Source: an uncultured Caldilineaceae bacterium
GTDB taxonomy: Bacteria; Chloroflexota; Anaerolineae; Caldilineales; Caldilineaceae
Assembly: GCA_951812725.1 (NCBI GenBank)
Contig: OX638330.1
Location: 4,071,405 to 4,135,404, forward strand
Reading direction: 5' to 3'
DNA length: 64,000 bases
Numbering within the stretch: position 1 is the first letter of the stretch; each line of letters starts with the position of its first letter. The notes beneath the pieces are model-generated. The model did not search any database. It saw only the letters and a program-made list of their open reading frames with translations, and was not told where the DNA came from. Both the position numbers and the translations under genes were made by a program. Below, piece by piece: positions 27,551-34,219 of this stretch.

Positions 27551-28609
27551 ATGCATGAAATTGGCCTGATCGCTCTTTTTGGGTCGGGGGAGACAGCACC
27601 GGGGGCCTACCGGATTCATGAGAGGGTGATGCGTGAACTGCCGGCGCCGGTTAAGGTTGCAATACTGGAGACGCCGGCCGGTTTTGAACTGAATTCCCCC
27701 GCGGTGGCAGGAAAAGTCGGCGCCTATCTGGAGCGTCATCTGCGCAATTATTCGCCGCAGGTTTCGATTGTGCCGGCGCGCAAGCGCGGCACAGAGTTCG
27801 ATCCCGATGACCCGGGTCTGGCGGAGCCGATATTCGGAAGCAGCTATCTTTTTATGGGGCCGGGCAGCCCATCTTATACGGTGCGTCAGTTGCGCGACAG
27901 TTACGCCTGGAATGCGTTGCGGGCCCGGAACCGGCTGGGCGGGGCGATCTGCTTTTCGAGCGCGACAACGGTGGCATCGGGCCGCTACACGCTGCCGGTC
28001 TACGAGATTTATAAGGTCGGCCAGGATCTGCACTGGATCGAAGGACTGGCCTTTTTCGCCGACTTTGGACTGCGGCTGAGCGTGATTCCCCATTGGAACA
28101 ACAACGATGGCGGCGACGAGTTGGATACGAGCCACTGTTACATGGGCCAGCCGCGGTTCGACGAGTTGCTGGCGATGCTGCCGCGAGGTGTGACGGTACT
28201 GGGTATCGACGAAAACACGGGCGTGGTGATCGAACCGATGACGGGAGAATGCGAGCTTGTAGGCCAGGGCGGTGCGTCGGTGCTGACATCGGAAGGCGAG
28301 CAGGTATTTGAAAGCGGGGCGCGATTCCCGGCATCGGCGCTGGGGGATTGGCGCTTGCCGCCGACGCCACAGGACGGCATCCCGGGGGAGATATGGCAGC
28401 GGGCCTGTGCGGCGCGAGACGCGGCAGAGCAGCCGGTAGTCGAGCCGACACCGCAGCCGGTCCTAGAGCTGGCCGAGCGGCGCCAGGCCGCGCGCGCTGA
28501 GCGCGATTGGACGCAGGCCGACGCGTTGCGAGATGAGATCGCGGCGCTGGGTTGGCAGGTGCACGACACGCCGGATGGTTCTCGTCTGGAGAAGGCGAGT
28601 GCCCAGTGA
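27551..28609 (+). CDS. Peptidase S51/cyanophycinase-like protein with a CysS-type C-terminal tail
   Basis: A 352-residue cytoplasmic protein. Residues 1-250 resemble the class I amidotransferase-like S51 fold: LIALFGSGETAPGA at the start, YLFMGPGSPSYTVRQL, the nucleophile-elbow region GGAICFSSATTVASG with Ser, and ENTGVVIE. The C-terminal 50 residues (AERRQAARAERDWTQADALR, then DEIAALGWQVHDTPDGSR) closely follow the last segment of cysteinyl-tRNA synthetase. The substrate is unknown; cyanophycin or an acidic dipeptide is one option. GGGGGAAG precedes ATG 27551. The 223-base gap upstream is a divergent promoter region. Confidence 0.8.
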   Translation: MHEIGLIALFGSGETAPGAYRIHERVMRELPAPVKVAILETPAGFELNSPAVAGKVGAYLERHLRNYSPQVSIVPARKRGTEFDPDDPGLAEPIFGSSYLFMGPGSPSYTVRQLRDSYAWNALRARNRLGGAICFSSATTVASGRYTLPVYEIYKVGQDLHWIEGLAFFADFGLRLSVIPHWNNNDGGDELDTSHCYMGQPRFDELLAMLPRGVTVLGIDENTGVVIEPMTGECELVGQGGASVLTSEGEQVFESGARFPASALGDWRLPPTPQDGIPGEIWQRACAARDAAEQPVVEPTPQPVLELAERRQAARAERDWTQADALRDEIAALGWQVHDTPDGSRLEKASAQ

Positions 28610-28676
28610 CCATTGGCCGGTGATCGAATTCCGCCCGGTTTTTCTACAGCACGATACACCGTAAGGATCAGGAACT

Positions 28677-29558
28677 ATGGTAATGAATGTAATGACCAGC
28701 TTGCGAGACCAGATTCAAGCTAAGTATGACTCCTACGAGCATCACACGATCGCATATCACATTCTGGTCAACAACGAGGGCCAGGAGAGTGAACGGAGTT
28801 TCGACGTTTGGGCCTCTCGGGCTGAGATCGAGGCGTTTGCGAAAGAGGGCTACCTGGTACGGGAGGCGTTGATCGAGGGTGAGCCTTTGGAACGGCTGCG
28901 CCGCGCGCTGGACGAGGTGGAAGAGGCAGAGTTTGCGGCAGCCGACGGGAGCCGTTTGAGCGGCAGGGACTGGATTCCACGCCATTTGTTTGATAAACAT
29001 GCCGATTTCCACGATTTGATCAGCTTTGACCCTCTGCTCTCGGTTGCGCGTGCGGTACTCGGCCCCTTTGTACGCATTCGCCAGTTGGCAGCCCGCATCA
29101 GCTATCCGGGCCAGACGGTCCAGTTTACGCGCTGGCATCACCATCAGCCGGGCATGACGGAGCCGGTTCCGCCCTTTTTTGCGATGCCGCACAAGCTGGA
29201 CTGTCTCATCTATCTGGACGAGTTGAACGATGCCAACGGGCTGCTAGCGGTGGTGCCGGGCACGCATCTGGGTGAAGGTGAGGAGTTGCCGTTAGAGGAG
29301 CATGGCGACTTGGCGGGCCAGCGGGAGCTGCGTGCGCCGGTGGGCACTTGCGTTATGCTGCACGGCAACCTTTGGCATCGCGCGATGCCGACGAGTGCGG
29401 AAGGCAAGAAGCGCCGCGTGCTGATTCTGAGCTACGGGCCGACGTGGATGCGGAAGTCGCCGTTTGGAGATAGTCCGGAGAACGGGTTGATGGAAAAGTT
29501 GATTGAAGAGGCCGATCCGGCGACGCGGGAGTTGCTGGGTATTGGCGGGTATCAGTAG
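28677..29558 (+). CDS. Phytanoyl-CoA dioxygenase family protein (PhyH), first of four
   Basis: An Fe(II)/2-oxoglutarate-dependent oxygenase-fold protein of 293 residues. The PhyH double-stranded beta-helix is seen in FTRWHHHQPGM (metal-site region), LIYLDELNDANGLLAVVPGTH, the GTCVMLHGNLWHRAMP distal His, and KRRVLILSYGPTWM with the 2-oxoglutarate-binding Arg. The HxD pair is not canonical here (HHHQ in place of HxD), so metal binding needs checking. The start is one of three close ATG codons. It stands 67 bases after the S51-like gene and may share its transcript. Confidence 0.82.
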   Translation: MVMNVMTSLRDQIQAKYDSYEHHTIAYHILVNNEGQESERSFDVWASRAEIEAFAKEGYLVREALIEGEPLERLRRALDEVEEAEFAAADGSRLSGRDWIPRHLFDKHADFHDLISFDPLLSVARAVLGPFVRIRQLAARISYPGQTVQFTRWHHHQPGMTEPVPPFFAMPHKLDCLIYLDELNDANGLLAVVPGTHLGEGEELPLEEHGDLAGQRELRAPVGTCVMLHGNLWHRAMPTSAEGKKRRVLILSYGPTWMRKSPFGDSPENGLMEKLIEEADPATRELLGIGGYQ

Positions 29559-29629
29559 TTGATAAATCAACCGAAGGTTCATCATTCAAGCCCCGGAATT
29601 AACACGAACAGTTCGGCCAATATCGATTC

Positions 29630-29911
29630 ATGATCCGGAGCTATCGGGACAGGTACACCAGGGGGATAGCCGAACGGCGGCGTGTCAGGAAATTCCCCGA
29701 GGACATCCAGATTCGGGCGCAAATGAAACTGATGATACTTAACAACGCCAAGAGTCTAGATGATTTGAGGATACCTCCAGGGAATCGGCTCGAGGCCCTT
29801 ACAGGAGATCGAGGCGGCCAGCACAGCATTCGCATCAACGATCAGTGGCGCATATGTTTTGTCTGGAGTGGGGAAGACGCTTATGACGTCGAGATAGTGG
29901 ATTACCACTGA
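29630..29911 (+). CDS. higB: HigB-type toxin (RelE superfamily)
   Basis: A 93-residue basic protein of the HigB/plasmid-killer type, an mRNA-cleaving ribosome-dependent toxin. Features are MIRSYRDRYTR at the start, RVRKFPEDIQIRAQMKL, LRIPPGNRLEALTGDR, and the C-terminal SIRINDQWRICFVW, then VEIVDYH, which ends in the conserved Tyr-His. It precedes its antitoxin gene by 98 bases, the toxin-first order characteristic of higBA. Confidence 0.9.
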   Translation: MIRSYRDRYTRGIAERRRVRKFPEDIQIRAQMKLMILNNAKSLDDLRIPPGNRLEALTGDRGGQHSIRINDQWRICFVWSGEDAYDVEIVDYH

Positions 29912-30009
29912 AACGATCAACTGTCGGTATAAGAGGAAGACTAACAGCCAAACGCAGATTGCTCTTCATTTGCAAGGAGAGATCATAACTGCAGAAGGAT
30001 GAAATAGAA

Positions 30010-30306
30010 ATGAGCAGGTTCCCTCCCATTCACCCAGGAGAAATCCTCGATCAGGAGTTCCTCCAACCGCTAGACATCACACCGTACAGGCTGGCCAAGG
30101 CAATCGGTGTCGATGCGCGACGGATTCACGGTATTGTCCGGGCGCAGCGTTCCATTACGGCCGAGACGGCCCTCCTATTTTCGCGTTTTTTCGGAAACTC
30201 AGCAGAGTTTTGGATGGGGCTACAGAATCAGTATGACCTGGAGACCGCTGAGGACCGACTCTCCCAAAGGCTGGACCTGGTTGTGGCCTATTCGTCTGGC
30301 GAGTGA
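30010..30306 (+). CDS. higA: HigA-type antitoxin, XRE-family HTH protein
   Basis: A 98-residue helix-turn-helix protein that neutralises HigB and represses the operon. FPPIHPGEILDQEFLQPLDI with TPYRLAKAIGVDARRIHGIV and ITAETALLFSRFFGNSAEFW are typical of HigA/VapI proteins. The start ATG 30010 follows AGGATGAAATAGAAATGAG, where the ribosome site is weak. It converges with dnaN, 80 bases apart. Confidence 0.92.
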   Translation: MSRFPPIHPGEILDQEFLQPLDITPYRLAKAIGVDARRIHGIVRAQRSITAETALLFSRFFGNSAEFWMGLQNQYDLETAEDRLSQRLDLVVAYSSGE

Positions 30307-30386
30307 ACCAGGCTTTTCATCCAAAGGAAATCGGAGGTCGGGGTCAATGCGCCTTCCGCCAAGTGTCAGTTCGATCGGTCGATGGG

Positions 30387-31601
30387 TTAGCGGGGTGGGT
30401 GCATAGGCATGACTACGTGCAGGAACTCCTCGTCGGCGAGGCCGAGGGGCCGGATGGTGCCGGGGCGGTTGGACTGGGTGGTTTCGAGGACTACCTGCTC
30501 TTCGTCGATCTGGCTGAGGACGGCGATCAGATAGCGGACGTCGAAGTCGATCTCCAGATCGTCTCCATCCACCATCGCATCCAACTCATTCTTGCTGTTG
30601 CCCATTTCTGCGCTGCTGGCGGTCAGATGGAGGTTGCCGACGCCGCTGTCGCCGTTGGGCTGAATTTTGAGGCGGACTATGTTGGCGTTGTCGCGGGCGA
30701 AAAGCTGCGCCACTCGGACGGCTTGGAGGAAGGAGTCGGTGCCGACCACAGTGCGGGTATTGTGGCTCTTGGGGATGATAGCGCGATAGTCAGGGAAGCG
30801 GTCGGCGATCAGCTGGCTGACCAGATCGACCTGGTGAAAGGCGCCGCGGTTTTCGGCCCCCTTGCCCCAGACGCGGAAGAGAATCTGATTGCGGGCCTGG
30901 GTCACGGTTACCTGGACGGGCTTTTCATCCTCGGCGTCGACGATGATGCGTCCCAACTCGCTCAGATGGCGGGCAGGCACGACGACCGACATATCGTCAT
31001 CGAAGGCCTCGTCGACTTCGATGCTGCGCACGCTGAGCCGGTAGCCGTCGGTTGCAGCCAGTGCGAGGCGCTCTTTGGCGAAGGTTACTTCGACACCGGT
31101 GAGAGTTGGGCGGCTCTCATCGGTGGCGGCGGCGAAGACGACCTGATCGATCATCTTGCTGAGCCCGGCGGTTTCAAGGGCGATAGTGCGTCCTTCGAGG
31201 GCTTCGGCGGTTTCTTCGGGCCCGTCGCCGTTATCGACAGTCGGGATTACGGGAAACTCCTGCGCGTCGATTCCTTTGATGTTGGCATCGAAATTTGCGC
31301 AGCGCAGGTGGAGTGATTGCGTTCGTACGGACAGTTCCATCTCGATCTTGTCGGGCGGCAGGCTGTTGACGAATTCGGACAGCAGGCGGGCCGGCACGGT
31401 GACGGCGCCCTCATCCTCGACACGGGCGCCGATCCAGCAGTTTACGCCGATTTCCAGATTGGTGGCGGCCAGCCGCAGCTGATCGTTCTTCGCCTCCAGC
31501 AGGATGTTGCCGAGAACCGGCAAGGTACTGCGGGACGATACCGCGCGACCAACGATCGACAAGCCCTTCGACAGATTTTCCTGAAAGCAGCTTACGCGCA
31601 C
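30387..31601 (-). CDS. dnaN: DNA polymerase III beta sliding clamp
   Basis: The ring-shaped processivity clamp of the replicative polymerase, 404 residues, above the usual 370-380. Three repeated clamp domains are visible. The first starts MRVSCFQENLSKGLSIVGRA and includes LPVLGNILLEA. The second includes LALAATDGYRLSVRSIEV. The C-terminus ends in VVMPMHPPR, a variant of the usual VMPMR(L/I). Neither dnaA nor recF is adjacent and no DnaA-box cluster was seen, so it is not at a recognisable origin. A fragment of this gene is duplicated at 37818-38437. Confidence 0.94.
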   Translation of the reverse strand: MRVSCFQENLSKGLSIVGRAVSSRSTLPVLGNILLEAKNDQLRLAATNLEIGVNCWIGARVEDEGAVTVPARLLSEFVNSLPPDKIEMELSVRTQSLHLRCANFDANIKGIDAQEFPVIPTVDNGDGPEETAEALEGRTIALETAGLSKMIDQVVFAAATDESRPTLTGVEVTFAKERLALAATDGYRLSVRSIEVDEAFDDDMSVVVPARHLSELGRIIVDAEDEKPVQVTVTQARNQILFRVWGKGAENRGAFHQVDLVSQLIADRFPDYRAIIPKSHNTRTVVGTDSFLQAVRVAQLFARDNANIVRLKIQPNGDSGVGNLHLTASSAEMGNSKNELDAMVDGDDLEIDFDVRYLIAVLSQIDEEQVVLETTQSNRPGTIRPLGLADEEFLHVVMPMHPPR

Positions 31602-31739
31602 TTTTGCCTCCCGTACATCGGCTCAGGCTTTTGCGAGTGATGGGAAAATGCGGCAGCAAAAGCCTTCGAAATTGGTCTGAGCACCCTAAGATAATTTTTT
31701 GCTTCTGAACCCATTTGGCGGGGTGGTAGCTCACTTGAC

Positions 31740-31768
31740 AATATAGCACAGCAGATATACCAAGCCAA
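31740..31768 (-). promoter_or_regulatory. Promoter of dnaN
   Basis: On the minus strand TTGGCT, 17 bases ending in TGC, then TATATT (complement of 31740-31745): a -35 with an extended -10, about 140 bases before the start codon. The rest of 31602-31901 has no gene. Confidence 0.5.
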
Positions 31769-31901
31769 ACCACAGCCGCAAAAAAGTGCATGACGAGAAC
31801 TCGGTGAACCTTCGATCCGGTGTGATGGGTAGTGCGCCCCGGCGGGACCGGCTTCAGCTGAAGCGGGCCTAAGGCCAGCATCGCAGGAGGATCAGCGCGG
31901 T

Positions 31902-31931
31902 TTGGCGACTAGCAGTCCGATTCTCTATAAT
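31902..31931 (+). promoter_or_regulatory. Promoter of the sigma-factor operon
   Basis: TTGGCG (31902-31907), 18 bases, TATAAT (31926-31931). It is a housekeeping-type promoter about 155 bases before the proposed start at 32088. Confidence 0.5.
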
Positions 31932-32087
31932 TGAGACGAGCGCAACCGGAGGAACGAGGAGCGAGGAATTCTCTGTGACTGAGCCGCCGCCAAGGGTCTG
32001 AAGCTTGGAGCCGGCAGCCGGCCAAACTCCCTCTTCTTGATTCTCTTCTCTTTCCGCAACGATTGCAGCGACGGCGTGTTATTACTA

Positions 32088-32756
32088 ATGAACGGGAACA
32101 CTCTGAACGGACCAGAAAACAGCGCCAATGGGAGCCGACCGGGCGGCCCATCTGCCTCGCAGCCAGAGGACGAGAGGGCGATCGAATCGGCGTTGGTGGC
32201 GAAGGCGCAGAAAGATTCGAATGCGTTTGGCAAGTTGTATGAGCGCTATATCGATCGCATTTATTCCTATGTCTACAGCCGCGTGCAGAATGCTCAGGAC
32301 GCGGAAGACCTGACCGCCCGCATTTTTTACCGGGCGCTGGATCGCCTGGACAGGTACGAGGACAGGGGATTGCCGTTTGGGGCATGGCTGTTCCGGATCG
32401 CCCACAATCTTGTTGCCAACTGGCACCGGGATCAGAGTCGCCGCAGTTTCGTCCCGGTCGACGGGCTGGTATTTCCGGCAGAGCGGCGGGACGAGCCGGA
32501 GGCGACGGCAGAGCGGCGAGAAGGTGAAGAGGCGTTGTGGGCGGCGATCGATAGGCTGCCGGAGGAACGGCGCTTGTTACTCTTTCACAAGTTCGGAGAT
32601 CAGTTGACAAACATCGAGATTGGCGAATTGATGCAGAAGAGCGAGGGTGCAATCAAATCGCTCTACTTTCGTACATTAACGGCGCTACGTAAGGATCTAA
32701 GCGAACAGTCCGGCAGCAAAGGGACGCAGGCCGCTGCCGAACGGAAGGCAAAATAA
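32088..32756 (+). CDS. ECF-like sigma-70 family RNA polymerase sigma factor
   Basis: A 222-residue sigma factor with regions 2 and 4 only. Region 2 has FGKLYERYIDRIYSYVYSRV, then AQDAEDLTARIFYRALDRLD and AWLFRIAHNLVANWHRD. Region 4 has RLPEERRLLLFHKFGDQLTN and IEIGELMQKSEGAIKSLYFR. The N-terminus is polar and unconserved. ATG 32088 is preferred over a TTG at 32037, though neither has a good ribosome site. The following gene starts 6 bases after its stop and encodes a single-pass membrane protein that may be its anti-sigma factor. Confidence 0.88.
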   Translation: MNGNTLNGPENSANGSRPGGPSASQPEDERAIESALVAKAQKDSNAFGKLYERYIDRIYSYVYSRVQNAQDAEDLTARIFYRALDRLDRYEDRGLPFGAWLFRIAHNLVANWHRDQSRRSFVPVDGLVFPAERRDEPEATAERREGEEALWAAIDRLPEERRLLLFHKFGDQLTNIEIGELMQKSEGAIKSLYFRTLTALRKDLSEQSGSKGTQAAAERKAK

Positions 32757-32762
32757 ATCGAT

Positions 32763-33230
32763 ATGGACACGGTCAAGAGTCAGTTTCTGGGTTGGTGGCA
32801 GCAGTTCGGGATGGTGGTTGTGAGCTGCACCGGCTTTTTCAGATACACGACGAATGCGGTTGCAAGAGTCTTTGGCATTGCCAAACTACAGGCGCCCGAT
32901 ACAGGTACGGAAACTGAGGATGCGGCCGCCGAGTTAACGCGGGAGGAGGAGCAGCAGCTCAAGCTAATGGTAACTTCCCTGGGCAGACTCTTCCCCTTTG
33001 TACGGCCATCACCGGCATTCCGGGCGCGGTTGAAGGAGGCTCTGCTGGCCGAGCACCGGCAACGGATGGCCTACCGGGCGGCAGTTCCGGCCCCGCAGGA
33101 GGGCGGGATCTCGTGGCGGTGGTCTCTCGCCGCAACTGTGCCGCTTGTGATTGGAGTGCTGGCAACGATTCTGTGGCGGCGCAGTCATCGCTCTGATGAG
33201 CATCTTGTATCCACGGTCGTGGGGCGGTAG
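32763..33230 (+). CDS. Single-pass membrane protein, probable anti-sigma partner
   Basis: A 155-residue protein. After an N-terminal hydrophobic patch comes an acidic segment (ETEDAAAELTREEEQQLKL), then the motif FPFVRPSPAFRARLKEALLA, a pattern seen just before the membrane helix in proteins encoded next to ECF sigma genes of Chloroflexota. One transmembrane helix follows (WSLAATVPLVIGVLATILW) and a short tail. It lacks a clear zinc anti-sigma (HxxxCxxC) motif. The anti-sigma call rests mainly on its position, 6 bases behind the sigma gene. The last 60 bases recur at 38437 as the edge of a segmental duplication. Confidence 0.6.
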   Translation: MDTVKSQFLGWWQQFGMVVVSCTGFFRYTTNAVARVFGIAKLQAPDTGTETEDAAAELTREEEQQLKLMVTSLGRLFPFVRPSPAFRARLKEALLAEHRQRMAYRAAVPAPQEGGISWRWSLAATVPLVIGVLATILWRRSHRSDEHLVSTVVGR

Positions 33231-33464
33231 CTCCAGACTCCACCACAGGCTGCGGTGCGGCCATCAATGCTGCCGCGCCGAATGTCTGCGGTGCTTCGTT
33301 TCCATCTGACCTCTCGGTGGCCCCCTGGAAGACAGTTGTATCACAAACTCGCGCGCCAATTCCGAAAACAGAAGGTACGTATAAGGTACACCTGGGCCGG
33401 TCTGTGCTCCGATTTCGGGCACAATACAGTTTGGCAATTTAGCAGGGCAATTTGACGTTTGCTA

Positions 33465-33493
33465 TTGACAGACATGGTTCTGAGGAGTATATT
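33465..33493 (+). promoter_or_regulatory. Strong sigma-70 promoter upstream of LRR gene 1
   Basis: TTGACA (33465-33470), exactly 17 bases, TATATT (33488-33493). The same elements with the same spacing are kept at 38721-38749. Transcription would begin about 720 bases before the LRR start codon. Confidence 0.75.
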
Positions 33494-33700
33494 AGTTTCA
33501 GGAACAACGGTTTGTTTGCGGCCCAGCAAGGCCCAGGCATTGGACAGGCAGGTGCAGGATGAGGCCAACCAATCCTGGGACATTGCGCCCGTTATCACCG
33601 GAGATTGACGGGTAATTCACTGCAAACATTCACGAAAATCGAATCATGGGCAATCAAAGACGATTTGCCGCTCAGGCGTCTGACCCTCCCCAAACAGCAA
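33494..33700 (+). ncRNA. Highly conserved structured leader (candidate 5' UTR element or small RNA), copy 1
   Basis: About 205 bases directly after the promoter, differing from the second copy at only 5 positions and with no indel, while the sequence downstream diverges strongly. Hairpin 1 (33532-33579) pairs CCCAGG and ATTGG with CCAAT and CCTGGG around a 25-base loop. Hairpin 2 (33588-33612) pairs CCCGT with ACGGG. No known riboswitch class was recognised. The remaining spacer to 34219 shows no supported gene. Confidence 0.45.
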
Positions 33701-34219
33701 GTAATTGCGGGAGGAAGGTAAACGGCTCTACACCGTCACCTTTCCCCCCGAAGAGGGCAGGCGCGAATTTTTTCCCTCTCTATTCCCACTCAGTCGTACG
33801 TTCTGCAGCTTTACCTGAGGCACCACCGCGTAGCCGCCTATTCCTCGTAGAAATCTCATATTCTGACGATCCGTATGCTTTACCCGGTGGCGCACGGCGG
33901 TTCGTTCCTGTCTTGGAAGGCAGGTGCGGCTCTCGTGCGCGCCGCTTCTTCAGGCACAGTCGCCAGGACTGCCGCCTTTCCACCGCCAACTCCGACCAGA
34001 GCAAGAATACCGGTCCGCCTGCGGCGCCGCAGGCATCGGCTCGCGCTGGTGATCCTATTTTCGGCTCTTGTAGGGCCCGGGGCAACCAGTTGGCAGAGAA
34101 AGCGTTAGTAGAAACCCCTTTTGTGGTCCGTATCGCGTCCGCGACATGTATGCGACCGCGCGGTCGGATCATTCCAATAACCATTTTGTCAACCGTCCAC
34201 ACAGAGGAGGAAGAGAAAA

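Noticed and set aside
30303..31316. 337-codon open frame on the plus strand
   Set aside because: It is antisense to dnaN, whose protein is conserved throughout; an equivalent antisense frame appears over the duplicated dnaN fragment.
31602..32087. Replication origin next to dnaN
   Set aside because: No cluster of DnaA boxes or AT-rich unwinding region is seen, and dnaA, recF and gyrB are absent from the neighbourhood.
33341..33598. 85-codon minus-strand frame conserved in both leader copies (also 38561-38854)
   Set aside because: It runs antisense through the promoter and leader hairpins, has no ribosome site or recognisable features, and its similarity is explained by the conserved leader DNA.
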